From Ceratothoa steindachneri (taxonomy: Eukaryota > Arthropoda > Malacostraca > Isopoda > Cymothoidae), in NCBI GenBank assembly GCA_963969495.1, contig OZ018329.1, positions 142,952,021 through 143,016,020 of the forward strand: a stretch of DNA of 64,000 nt, in the 5' to 3' direction. Under the pieces are notes generated by a model, which searched no databases, was not told the origin of the DNA, and was given only the letters and a program-made list of their open reading frames with translations. Within the stretch, counting starts at the first letter, position 1. Every line of letters starts with the position of its first letter. A program made the position numbers and the translations under genes. Positions 47,154 through 56,748 of this stretch are shown here, in pieces.

Positions 47154-48948
47154 CTAGGCATAGCTCGAAGGCGGCGCAGGGCCCCCCTGGAACAGACGAC
47201 CCTCACGGAAATGGTCGTGCGCTTCCCGGAGACAGAACCGCGATCGCTGTTGGCCAGACAAAGCGTTGAAGGCGCTGTCACCTTCGAGGAATTATTGGAG
47301 GAGGTTGGGCTTGCCATGCGAGTCTTTTCCACCCTCACCCTCGATACCTTACGCCGGCGTTGTGGCTTCAGAGGCGGGGGGCCCTCTTTTCGAAGAAACA
47401 CCGTCTCCAAGCCACTCGGTCCACCACTAGGCGTGGGCGAAGGAGCCGAAGCTCCTTTGTTGCTGTCCTCAAACCGGACGACAGCTTTAGAAACCCCGGA
47501 AAATGGCCTGGCGACCAAATTGACGGATGTTGCCTCCTGCAAGTCTAACGACTAGGTGAAGGCGCGTGGCCGTTTCGCCTTACGGGAAACGGTCACGCTG
47601 GAAAAAGAGGGGGTGCCCTGGTTTTAGCCAGGGCTGGGTATAAAGCCTTTTTGCCGCCAGCTTTACCAGTGGAGCGCCCGGGTTAAGTAGAGCCCGTAGC
47701 AGGGCTCCAAATGGGCGCGGAAACAACCGCACTCGTTGGCCTGGATGGGCTGAGGAGCAGAGGGTGCCTTTTCTAACTATTGAGGCATAAGACGTCTTAG
47801 GCAGAGCCGGGCGCGCAAGGACCAAGTCCTTAGACTCGCGGAATCAGAGTCGATCCTGGGCCTGAACGGCCAGGATTTCTTTCTCAAGGAGATATGCACC
47901 ACATAGCTTCGAAGAAGCGGGGTGCGGCTCTCTGGAATTGACACACTTGGCCACACACGATTTCGACTTATCCTGTGCGGCTTTGGAGCAATTTACACAG
48001 ACTTCGGGTAACCCCAACTTTGCACGTTGACAAGAACGATTCCTATGGCCAAAGCGGTGACACTAATAGCCCCACTGTGGCAGTGGCACGAATGCCTTCA
48101 TGGGGTAGCAGTACCAACCGGCACGCACCGACTCAGGGAGCTTGTCACAGTAGAACGTGACAAAGAGTGTATTGGTGAGTCACGAAGCCCCTTCCTGTTT
48201 TGTCATTACACGTTAGACCTTGACCACTCCATGGTGCTAGCTCTAAGGTAATGTCCTCTATCGACTAGTCAACAAGTTCCCTCACATAAACTACTCCTTT
48301 AACAAAATTCATGGTAGAGTGTTGCGTCACACTCACCGGGGTGCCATAAGGTGTCCGAAGAGCACTTATCTTGGCCGCCTTTGGGGGATTCGCCGCATTC
48401 GTCAGAAAGTTCCCGTCCAACAAACGGGTCACCTTCTGCTCTCTACCAATTGCTCTAGCTAATGCTCTCCTCTGATAAATCATGTTGTCGTTGGCTAACA
48501 TGCTACAATCAGCGGAGCGAATAACGAGGAAGCGTTTCAGCCAGCGGGCTCGAAAACGCCAGGTAACCTCTGAATGAGGGGCATGATGTTTTCGAGGCTC
48601 CGCCCTGGGCACTTTTGGTCTTAGTCCTAGTCAGGGGCTCCCCACAAGGGGGCGTAGAAGGGCCGGATATGCTGATCTTGGCTTTGTCGCTTGCTAAAGT
48701 GGCAGCAGACTCATCCGTCCCCGCTTCCCCCGCGGATGGAGAGGAGCCCCGAGCCTTTTTCCTCTTTTTTCCTGTTCCCTTTTCTTTTTAGTAGAGGACG
48801 GGAAATGAACCCGCTTCTCCCCTTCGCCGACAGGAGCCCCTAGGCCAGATGGACCGGCCTCAGCCAGGTCCTGTTCCAAAATAGATACATTCCTGGTGGT
48901 CACAGGGGCAACGGTTGGAGTAGATCCCTCCCTTCCTTGTACTGCCTC
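47154..48948 (-). pseudogene. LINE ORF1 (gag-like), left arm, fragmented
   Basis: From 48948: 'EAVQGREGSTPTVAPV' and 'MTTRNVSILEQDLAEAGPSG' (frame 48694-48903). Next a basic domain frame 48265-48612 ('HSEVTWRFRARWLKRFLVIR'), then zinc-knuckle codons around 47850-48080 in a broken frame. A 'SYASIVRKGTLCS' frame (47580-47825) and a Ser/Pro/Arg-rich tail (47154-47542) follow. These pieces order as in an RNA-binding LINE ORF1 protein. At least four frameshifts or stops. The tail differs from its right-arm twin at 13 of 162 residues. Confidence 0.7.
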
Positions 48949-49576
48949 AAGCTCTTCAACTATTTGTTATCTTTCTACTTTATTGTAATTAACACCTCTT
49001 ACCTTGGCGAATAATTAGCAGAAAATTAAACTGCTCCTATCCTTTGAGAAAAATACTGAAACGAAATCATCTATTAGGACTTTCACGATTTCTTCAAAAG
49101 GTTCTTTTATAAGCTTTTCATAATCAATACTTCATATTTTGATTTTGCTACAGTTTTTAATTAATTCCTATTATAAAACAGTAATTTTGGTAACTATAGT
49201 TTACTCTGGTCAGGCCTCCGTTCGGGTCACTTTGGGTCTCCCCGAGGCATTTGACACTGTTGTTTACACTGTATTTCATTTCTACTACGTTGAATTCCCG
49301 GAAGTTTCTGGTACTAATTTTACTCATATCATTCACCTCGTACTCCCCAGTAAGGGGCGCAGCGTTTGCCATCCTGGCCGCCGTGCTGACGGGATCCAGC
49401 GCTCCGTCCGGCCCTAACTTAGCCTCTTTGCCTTCCTTCAGATAGCAGGTATTTCTCCCCTACTTCGTCGCTTTTCATACAACCTCTCCCACAACTTTCT
49501 CTGGTCAGCCTCTAATTTCACAGAGTAGATACTGAATTTCTTTTCAGTTAACCGTCGCGGATCGGATCTAGGAGGG
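48949..49576. other. Palindrome spacer, unique AT-rich part
   Basis: Absent from the right arm. AT-rich from 48949 to about 49200, with more balanced composition after that. On the minus strand, a frame containing 'EKLIKEPFEEIVKVLIDDF' and 'VEELEAVQG' runs across 48949 in phase with the left arm's ORF1. ORFs 49157-49372 (minus) and 49251-49445 (plus) have no known domain. Confidence 0.5.
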
Positions 49577-49828
49577 AGGGGACAATGTTCCCTAACCCCT
49601 GAGCTCCGGTCTGAGGTGGTGGTTGTTTTTATGTTTTTTTTAACAACCTGCTTTATCCATAGTGCCCAAGGTGGAGCCACTATGCTGAAGGGCTGCCAGG
49701 TCACCAGGCGGGAGGGGTGGCCTTAAATGGCGGCACCTGTCTCTGCCAGGCCCGTTCGTACTTCTTGTAGAGTGGGCAACTGCGATGGTTGATGAGCTAT
49801 TGCTTCACATCGAACAAATAGGGTCCCC

Positions 49829-50489
49829 ATGTCCATGTATGAAAAATTAAACAAAAAAAAACCCAAACTCTCCCAAATTCCCCTTGGTCATCAACGGAGC
49901 CGCCCTCGGGCAGCGCTAGCGAAAAAATGGAGGTCCCTCCCCCCTTGTGCTTGCACAGGGTACCCTCCATATTTTTTAACTGGAGAGGAGGCTTACTCCT
50001 CTACTACGACTACGGGTGTAGGGGATTCCCCCTCAAAACCCTTTTCTGGAGGTGCTTTCGGGCACCTCCCTATTTCCAGCGGCCGTCTCACCTTTTCTTA
50101 CTAAGGGGACTGCCAAGAAAGCCAGCAGGCAGCCTATTGCCGACCGCCCCTCATTGAATTGGTTCCGTAGGGCAAACCCCCTTAGGGGGGAGAGGGAAGC
50201 CAGGTACCTTCGGTCGCTTTCCTTAAAAGACCTGCTGGCAAGAATACTAAACCTTGCAGGAGTTAAGGCCTGTGCCTCCCCACACATGACTGGTGACTCT
50301 GCCAACGGGACCTGCAATGTCCTGGCAGGGGATGGCCAACTGGAGGCTCCTCCTGTGATAGACATGGTTCTTGAGGCAACCCAGCCTCAGACGGTAGGAC
50401 CTTTATTGGGGATGAATCCAAGCTCGGCGCCAAGCACCGAACCCGAATCCGCCCCTATGTAAGGTCCTCCTCAAACGGCTAGGGTCTCC
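49829..50489 (+). pseudogene. LINE ORF1 N-terminal part, right copy only
   Basis: An ATG-started frame at 49829-50104 ('MSMYEKLNKKKPKLSQIPLG') shifts at about 50060 into a frame open to 50462 ('REARYLRSLSLKDLLARILN'). Basic, Pro/Ser-rich and low in motifs, as are the N-terminal regions of many LINE ORF1 proteins. It lies in the palindrome spacer and has no counterpart in the left arm. Confidence 0.5.
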
Positions 50490-52284
50490 GAGGCAGTACA
50501 AGGAGGGGAGGGATCTACTCCAACCGTTGCCCCTGTGACCACCAGGAATGTATCTATTTTGGAACAGGACCTGGCTGAGGCCGGTCCATCTGGCCTAGGG
50601 GCTCCTGTCGGCGAAGGGGAGAAGCGGGTTCATTTCCCGTCCTCTCCTAAAAAGAAAAGGGAACAGGAAAAAAGAGGAAAAAGGCTCGGGGCTCCTCTCC
50701 ATCCGCGGGGAAAGCGGGGACGGATGGGTCTGCTGCCACTTTGGCAAGCGACAAAGCCAAGATCAGCATATCCGGCCCTTCTACGCCCCCTTGTGGGGAG
50801 CCCCTGACTAGGACTAAGACCAAAAGTGCCCAGGGCGGAGCCTCGAAAACATCATGCCCCTCATTCAGAGGTTACCTGGCGTTTTCGAGCCCGCTGGCTG
50901 AAACGCTTCCTCGTTATTCGCTCCGCTGATTGTAGCATGTTAGCCAACGAACACATGATTCATCAGAGGAGAGCATTAGCTAGAGCAATTGGTAGAGAGC
51001 AGAAGGTGACCCGTTTCTTCGACGGGAGCTTTCTGACGAATGCGGCGAATCCCCCAAAGGCGGCCAAGATAAGTGCTCTTCGGACACTTTATGGCACCCC
51101 GGTGAGTGTGAAGCAACACTCTACCATGAATTTTGTTAAAGGAGTAGTTTATGTGAGGGAACTTGTTGACTAGTCGATAGAGGACATCACCTTAGAGCTA
51201 GCACCATGGAGTGGTCAAGGTCGAACGTGTAATGACAAAACAGGGAGGGGCTTCGTGACTCACCAATACACTCTTTGTCACGTTCTACTGTGACAAGCTC
51301 CCTGAGTCGGTGCGTGCCGGTTGGTACTGCTACCCCATGAAGGCATTCGTGCCACTGCCACAGTGGGGCTATTAGTGTCACCGCTTTGGCCATAGGAATC
51401 GTTCTTGTCAACGTGCAAAGTTGGGGTTACCCGAAGTCTGTGTAAATTGCTCCAAAGCTGCACAGGATAAGTCGAAATCGTGTGTGGCCAAGTGTGTCAA
51501 TTCCAGAGAGCCGCACCCCGCTTCTTCGAAGCTATGTGGTGCATATCTCCTTGAGAAAGAAATCCTGGCCGTTCAGGCCCAGGATCGACTCTGATTCCGC
51601 GAGTCTAAGGACTTGGTCCTTGCGTGCCCGGCTCTGCCTAAGACGTCTTATGCCTCAATATTTAGAAAAGGCACCCTCTGCTCCTAAGCCCATCCAGGCC
51701 AACGAGTACGGTTGTTTCCGCGCCCATTTGGAGCCCTGCTACGGGCTTTACTTAACTCGGGCGCTCCACTGGTAAAGCTGGCGGCAAAAAGGCTTTATAC
51801 CCAGCCCTGGCTAAAACCAGGGCACCCCCTCTTTTTCCAGCGTGACCGTTTCCCGTAAGGCGAAACGGCCACGCGCCTCCACCTAGTCGTTAGACTTGCA
51901 GGAGGCAACATCCGTCAATTTGGTCGCCAGGCCATCTTCCGAAGTTTCTAAAGCTGTCGTCCGGTATGAGGACAGCAACAAAGGAGCTTCGGCTCCTTCG
52001 CCCACGCCTAGTGGTGGACCGAGTGGCTCGGAGACGGTGTTTCTTCGAAAAGAGGGCCCCCCGCCTCCGAAGCCACAACGCCGGCGTAAGGTATCGAGGG
52101 TGAGGGTGGAAAAGACTCGCATGGCAAGCCCAACCTCCTCCAATAAGTCCTCGAAGGTGACAGCGCCTTCAACGCTTTGTCTGGCCAACAGCGCCCGCGG
52201 TTCTTTCTCCGGGAAGCGCAAGACCATTTCCGTGAGGGTCGTCTGTTGCAGGGGGACCCTGCGCCGCCTTCGAGCTATGCCTAG
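50490..52284 (+). pseudogene. LINE ORF1 main part with zinc knuckles, right arm
   Basis: Frames in order: 50535-50807 (a basic tract after 'VGEGEKRVHFPSS') and 50826-51173 ('HSEVTWRFRARWLKRFLVIR'). A third frame through 51355-51596 contains 'CHRFGHRNRSC' and 'CVNCSKAAQDKSKSC', which are CCHC-type knuckles. The first knuckle has lost one Cys and gained a stop. Next comes a 'SYASI'-type segment (about 51640-51790), then the Ser/Pro-rich tail (51896-52284). The product would bind the element RNA. At least four breaks make it non-functional. Confidence 0.75.
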
Positions 52285-52990
52285 AGGGCATATTTCTTCA
52301 ATGGAATTGCCGTGGACTCCGGGCCAACTAGGAGGAGTTTTGGAGGCTTGTCTCGTCCCGTTCCTTGTTAGCTATTTTTTCTGAGGGAGACCATGCTAGG
52401 CGCGTGCCTCCTGCCCACCCTCCCGTGGTATAACGATCTAGCGACCCCACCACCACGGGATGGCCGGGTTCGGGGATGCGCGGTTTACACCCGGCATGTT
52501 ATCTTCCTTCTTCCTTTCACCTTATACTTCTCTTTTCAGGCAGTGGCTGTAGAGCAGAACCTGGATTAGAGGTATACTATCATTTCTGCATACATTCCAC
52601 CGTTAGCCGACTTCAGCGCGGGGGACTTTCTCCGCATCGTGGCCCGGTTGCCAAGGCTCTTTTTCCTACTTGAAGATCTGAACAGCAGGCATCCACTCTA
52701 GTGAGATTATTCAATAGATCCCAAGGGACAAGTCTTGGCTAATCTGTTCGTAGAGCTTGAGATAGGTGTCCTAAACGTGGATTAGTTTATGTATCACTGT
52801 CCGAGAACCGCTACATTTTCCGGCCTTCATCTATCTTTGTGTGTTTCGGATGCACAGCCTGATTTTGATTGGGGGACATGTTCTATTACCTCTATGGTAG
52901 TAATCACTTTCCTATTCAAATATCATTTTCAGGGCAACCGCCGCCTCAGATCCCACCTTGTTGGTGCTTGGCTTGGGCGTGGTGGCCTAC
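52285..52990 (+). pseudogene. LINE endonuclease, right arm, broken
   Basis: 'LQWNCRGLRAN' at about 52286-52318 is the first strand of an EEP-type endonuclease. 'GRVRGCAVYTRHVI' (about 52462) and 'ISAYIPP' (about 52581) follow. 'LEDLNSRHPL' (52669-52698) is the 'GDLNxxHxxWG' active-site region, with Gly replaced by Glu. A 71-codon frame at 52789-53004 covers the end of the domain. Stops occur at 'RAN*' and elsewhere. In the intact element this enzyme nicks target DNA. Confidence 0.7.
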
Positions 52991-53029
52991 ATTTCAGGAA
53001 ATGACTGAAATCACTATTTCATTCTAGGA

Positions 53030-53436
53030 GTTAAGGTTGTGGAGATGAGGCCGTTAAGTTCTTCTGCGACAAAGTCGTTGCCCTGGGCCTCACTACTATT
53101 CTCAAAACGTCTGCCAGTTTTGCACGTCAACCACTCCCATGGTAATCGGCCAAGTAGGAGACGGCCCTCAAACAGAAGCGTTATGCCTACATGCGCTATA
53201 AGCGTCGCCCGAACGATTTCACTGTCGCTGAATTTCGTCGGGCTAGGGCTAGGTCGCCTTGTGACCAGTGCATTCCGCACCACCCAAAATTGATAGTTTG
53301 TTGGTCCATGCTCTGGAGATGCCACTCGCTTTACGCCGTGTGCAGTGCATTACTCTCGTGTACGCGCGAGCCCGGCGCCTCCCTCAGTCGCCCAAAAGCT
53401 CTCACTGCATCTGCAGCTGATTTCAACGGTTCCTAG
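53030..53436 (+). pseudogene. LINE linker up to the RT deletion, right arm
   Basis: The frame 53191-53436 begins 'RYKRRPNDFTVAEFRRARAR', matching the helical linker that precedes RT in I/R1-like ORF2. No RT motif (no 'KAFD', 'GxPQG' or 'xADD') follows. By about 53440 the sequence is already in the RT-RNase H connection. The whole RT catalytic core is missing in both arms. Confidence 0.65.
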
Positions 53437-53469
53437 GCCACTGAGAGACGCCAGTCATACTCTAAGCCC

Positions 53470-53937
53470 TTGGAATTTAGGGCTAGGAAACTCCTTCGAG
53501 AGCTAGTTATATCTCTTGGGCCAGTCGCGCCCCTGGTTCTGCCCAGGACGCCACCCTGGAGGGTACCACATTTGGCTATTTGTCGCCACGCCTTTGCTCC
53601 CAAAACTTGTCCAGCGCCGGTAATATTGCGTTCGAACTTTTTGGAGCACACTTCGTGTCACGTTGGAACCGTGTCAGTGTATACAGATAGCTCCAAGTCC
53701 CAAGAGGGGATCGGCGTCCACGCTGTATCCTCTCTGTTTGAAGTCAGCGGGACTCTGCTAGGCGCCTCGTCTGTCTTCACGGCTGAGCTAATGGCAATAC
53801 ACCATTCAGTACGGGAGATTGCGCGACGTGCCCGGTTCGTAGACTGGATTGTGATCTATAGCGACTCACAAAGCGCTCTGAGTGCCCTCGGGGCATTGGA
53901 ATATCCGCATCCCCTGGTTCGCGATATCCGTGACTGA
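53470..53937 (+). pseudogene. LINE RT-RNase H linker and RNase H, right arm
   Basis: A 155-codon open frame. The linker is 'LGPVAPLVLPRTPPWRVPHL'. RNase H follows, with 'VYTDSSKSQEGIGVHA' (catalytic Asp), 'VFTAELMAIHHSV' (catalytic Glu) and 'VIYSDSQSALSALGAL' (catalytic Asp). All three acidic residues are present. A stop at 53935-53937 precedes 'CWVSGDVGIAGNERTNEHAR' in the next frame, the usual 'WVPGHxGIxGNExAD' end of RNase H, with His changed to Asp. It is the best-preserved enzyme domain of the palindrome. Confidence 0.85.
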
Positions 53938-54185
53938 CGCCACGGTTTTGACAAGCCGGGCGGATGTCGAGATTATCTTCTGCTGGGTTTCTGGAGATGT
54001 AGGAATTGCCGGGAATGAGCGCACCAATGAGCACGCGAGGCCTCTGTGACCGGACCAGCGTTTTGTTCTTCCTCACACCAACTACATGGGAGGAAAACGG
54101 CAGCTTTTCAGACTTCTTGGTAAAGAATATGTGAGACGGTCAAACGGAACTTAAAGTTGCGTGCCATTGCGCCGCGACTATTCCC

Positions 54186-54503
54186 ATGGACCTATACCCA
54201 ATGCCGCGACGGCTTCAGGTCGTTTTCTGGCGTCTCCGAATTGGACACACTCGTGTAACGCATCGATATTTGATGGAGCGTTCGCCTGCGCCCTATTGCC
54301 ACGACTGCGTCGTCCCCCAGACTGTTCGGCACATTGTTTTCGAATGTCCCAGTCTGGGTGATCTTCGCGCACGTTACCTGTTCCGGTACCGGGATGGGCG
54401 GGGTCGCTACCGCCTGTCCTTTGTACTTGGGACGAGTTCGTGCACCTTGACTGGTGGACTTGTTGACTTTTGGGGGTGGGCTGGCCTTCTCCCTTGTATT
54501 TAA
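54186..54503 (+). pseudogene. LINE ORF2 C-terminus with CCHC knuckle, right arm
   Basis: A 105-codon open frame. 'VFWRLRIGHTRVTHRYLMER' precedes 'YCHDCVVPQTVRHIVFECP', a C2HC motif typical of I/R1/jockey ORF2 C-termini. The natural end is 'WGWAGLLPCI' and a stop. One residue (Arg for Cys in 'DLxARYLF') differs from the left arm within the shared length. Confidence 0.87.
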
Positions 54504-54683
54504 CTAGTTTTTTGTTATTGTTGTTGTTGTTTTTTGTAGGTCGTCCGCTCCTAAACCGGGGGGAGGGGGACCTCCCCCAGACGCCGAAGATTGCTTCCTG
54601 ATTGTTGTGATCTTCCTTTTATATCGTTTTCATATTTGTATTTTAAATTAGCCTAGCGCTAGGCTCTCTTGATTCTCGCGACT
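54504..54683 (+). other. LINE 3' UTR, right arm
   Basis: 'ttattgttgttgttgttttt' followed by a C/G-rich stretch and 'gcctagcgctaggc', a 14-bp perfect palindrome at about 54652-54665. The gypsy integrase remnant starts immediately after. Confidence 0.55.
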
Positions 54684-54978
54684 TATGCCCAAGAAGGCAG
54701 TCGCCATATAGGTTCCAAAAAAAAAAACCATGCTTTCTGCAGTCCATTGATAAGTGCCAACGCTTTTCGACCAAATGACGTGTGCGACCGGTGCCTCTTC
54801 AGCCAATGCCCATCGTGGTGGACCTCTTTGTCCCCCATCTTCTGACGCTCACAGGTTCATCCTTATCCTAATTGATTTTGCCACAGTGTTTTTTAGAGGC
54901 TGTGCTCTTAGAGCATATTGATTCTGTGTCCATCGCCGAATCCTTACTTACCGTAATCTTTTTTCGAGTGGGAATCCC

Positions 54979-55491
54979 TTGGTAATTCTATCCGACCGTG
55001 AAACTCAATTTACATCTAACCTAATTAAAGGACTTCACGAACTGCTGGCTGTCAAAACGATCTTCACCATACCTTTCAACCCCAGTGGAAACGAAAGGAT
55101 TGACAGAATTCATGACCCTTTGAAGGCTAGTCTCCGTAAGTTGTGTTCGGAGAAGCTTCGAGAATGGCACAGTTACCTCATTCCAACACTATTTGCCCAT
55201 AGGGAACTTCCGAGTGACCAAGCTGGGTTTTCGGCCTTTCAGTTGTTATATGGCCGCTCATTCCGTGGCCTACTAACCGTTTTCCGAGATCTGTGGGAAG
55301 AGCGAAACCTCCAGGACGACGACCAGACCAGGTTTCAGTACGTCATCGAGCTGCAGGGAAAGTTGACCGAATGTTCTAAAATTGCTGCCCAACATGCTGA
55401 AGTCAGCAGCTCACGGTACAAGACTGATTTCTACCTTAAGTCACAGGACCGGCAATTTAACCGGGCGATGAATTTTAGGCCCTCATGCTGA
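54979..55491 (+). pseudogene. Ty3/gypsy integrase core, right arm
   Basis: A 170-codon frame beginning 'MVILSDRETQFTSNLIKGLH', with the second triad Asp. 'PFNPSGNERIDRIHDPLKAS' has Asp at the expected catalytic Glu position. 'EWHSYLIPTLFAHRELPSDQ' and 'FSAFQLLYGRSFRGLLTVF' are the conserved end of the core. Integrase would join element DNA to the host chromosome. This copy lacks its N-terminus in frame and has an altered triad. Confidence 0.85.
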
Positions 55492-55864
55492 GTGTCACCA
55501 GTAAACCTCTTGTAGCCTGAAATGGCCCGTATAAGGTACTTGAAGGTGGGGTAAGGTAGATTATCTTATCAAGGTTCCTCCTAAACCAAGTTTCTATCAT
55601 GCTAACCTTTTAAAAAAATATAATGGCATGGCCCAGGTGCAGCGAATGGAAGTTCTAGACGAAATTTCCACCTTGGAGGAATTTCTGGCTCTTAAGGACT
55701 AAGCATTGCCGAGGAAGGAGACTCGAACAACTTCCTTCTACCTTTGACACCCGATGGTAGTATTGATTCTCCTTCCTCTGAACCCCCTCAAGTTTGGAAC
55801 ACTGCAACAGGTTCACCTATCCCAACTCCAAGAACTAATGGGTGGGTACCGGGTTGTTCTCTCT

Positions 55865-56200
55865 AATGAACCAGGTTGTATCTCCACCCTTTCTCATGAT
55901 ATTAATTTGTTGACCACCAATCGTATACATGCAAAAAGCTACCCAGTACCCATTTACCTTAGGCTTGCATTTGAAATGGAGGTAGAGACCTCTTCCGGCC
56001 AGGAATCATCCAGCGCTTCTCTTCCTCTCACTGTTTTCCTGTTGTCATACTGTGAAAATCCGATAGATTGTTTTGAATGTCAACATTCAAGGGCAAGAAC
56101 GACAGACTGCTTCAGTGTGCTCAAGCTCTGCAGGCCTATAAGTTTAGGGTTGTCCACATCGCTGGAAAGGACAACTTAGGGGCTGAGCATTTAAGTATGT
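55865..56200 (+). pseudogene. Ty3/gypsy RT linker and RNase H remnant, right arm
   Basis: 'SHDINLLTTNRIHAKSYPVP' is the pre-RT linker. 'SSSHCFPVV' in another frame resembles the start of the RT fingers ('SSPxxxPVVxVxK'). An internal deletion then joins to 'KGKNDRLLQCAQALQAYKFR' and 'VVHIAGKDNLGAEHLS', the end of RNase H, shortly before a stop at 56212-56214. The catalytic parts of RT and RNase H are lost. Confidence 0.75.
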
Positions 56201-56427
56201 CTTTATGTAATTATTGAATATATTTCCCCTTCCATATACTTTACCCTTCCTTTTTGTTTGTTTTTTATCTACACTTAAGTAGATTTTTGTCCTGGGGGTT
56301 TTGTAAAGGTTAGGACCTTGGATTCCCATGCTTTCTCTTTCTCATCATAGTTTATGGTGTTTACTCACAGGTCCACCCGCTTCGAGGCTACCATTTTTGG
56401 CCTAAACTTCTGCAATAAAGATAGGAT

Positions 56428-56748
56428 AAAGTAGAGGTAAACCTGAAGATCGGTGGCGCGACCGATGATAGGCAAAATATTTCGTCCCTGTTCCAATATT
56501 TTTCACCTTTTTTTTTAGTAAATTCAAGGGTACTTCTCCTGGAGGAGATATCACTGTGGGGGTGATACATAGCCCATTATATAATCATAATTGTTTATAA
56601 AATAATGTTCTAACGTTTTTATTTTACTAAACGCGCATGAATATTCATTCACGGGTGAACGAAACATCAACGCAACTTAGTGTCGTTTCGGCTGAAGAAA
56701 ATACACTTTTTCGGGCACACTGCCGATCTTCAGGTTTACCAAAGTAGG
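56428..56748. mobile_element. hAT-like MITE, ~305 bp, with target duplication
   Basis: Perfect 18-bp terminal inverted repeats at 56436-56453 ('ggtaaacctgaagatcgg') and 56723-56740. They are flanked by 'aaagtaga' (56428-56435) and 'aaagtagg' (56741-56748), an 8-bp target duplication with one mismatch. 8 bp is the hAT length. The interior is non-coding (a 60-codon minus ORF is chance). It lies 20 bp outside the palindrome's right edge and is absent from the left flank. Confidence 0.7.

Larger units (their letters stand above)
42985..48948 (-). repeat. Palindrome left arm (5.96 kb)
   Basis: Reverse complement of 50490-56415, with a net length difference of 38 bp. The outer edge is at 'ttgcagaagtttaggcc' (42985) against its complement ending at 56415. 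The inner edge is at 'tgcctc' (48948) against 'gaggcagtacaagg' (50490). The arm carries an I/R1-like LINE followed by a Ty3/gypsy fragment, both on the minus strand. Confidence 0.95.
44746..48948 (-). mobile_element. I/R1-like LINE, left arm, RT-deleted and 5'-truncated
   Basis: Minus-strand order: ORF1 remnant (47154-48948), endonuclease (46448-47153), RNase H (45502-45969), C-terminal zinc knuckle (44966-45253), and a 3' UTR with GTT-rich and C-rich sequence (44746-44960). The RT domain between endonuclease and RNase H is deleted. RNase H plus C-terminal CCHC places it in the I/R1-like group of LINEs. The 5' end stops at the palindrome's inner boundary, ~0.9 kb short of the right copy. Confidence 0.85.
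49577..54683 (+). mobile_element. I/R1-like LINE, right copy, RT-deleted
   Basis: The more complete copy. It comprises a 5' UTR-like GC-rich leader (49577-49828), ORF1 pieces (49829-52284), endonuclease (52285-52990), RNase H (53683-53937), a C-terminal CCHC (54186-54503) and a 3' UTR (54504-54683). About 5.1 kb remains. An intact element would be longer by the RT domain. From 50490 on it forms the right palindrome arm. The 5' boundary is an estimate from composition. Confidence 0.8.
54684..56200 (+). mobile_element. Ty3/gypsy fragment, right arm: IN then RT/RNase H
   Basis: A broken integrase zinc region ('EGSRHIGSKK' and 'CQRFSTK' at about 54690-54775) is followed by 'HRFILILIDFATVFF' (about 54850) and the integrase core (54979-55491). 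'PPKPSFYHANLLKKYNG' (about 55573-55622), RT linker (55865-55985) and RNase H end (56095-56197) complete it. No LTR, gag or protease. It abuts the LINE 3' end at the same point in both arms, so the junction predates the inverted duplication. Confidence 0.8.
50490..56415 (+). repeat. Palindrome right arm (5.93 kb)
   Basis: Reverse complement of 42985-48948. See the left-arm entry for edge definitions. It reads outward with LINE ORF1 nearest the spacer and the gypsy fragment at the outer end. Confidence 0.95.

Noticed and set aside
49829..50104. Host gene in the palindrome spacer
   Set aside because: It leads by frameshift directly into the LINE ORF1 frames and fits the missing 5' end of the right LINE copy.
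43935..56179. Many mirrored ORFs in the arms (for example 45078-45278, 46146-46394, 47211-47555, 53039-53293) as genes
   Set aside because: They are alternative-frame or antisense shadows of the LINE endonuclease, ORF1 and ORF2 C-terminus.
42985..56415. Palindrome as a pure assembly or sequencing fold-back artefact
   Set aside because: Arms differ by substitutions, indels (net 38 bp), and distinct stops (for example TGG to TAG in the left ORF2 C-terminus), which a fold-back of one molecule would not produce. Long-read confirmation is still needed.
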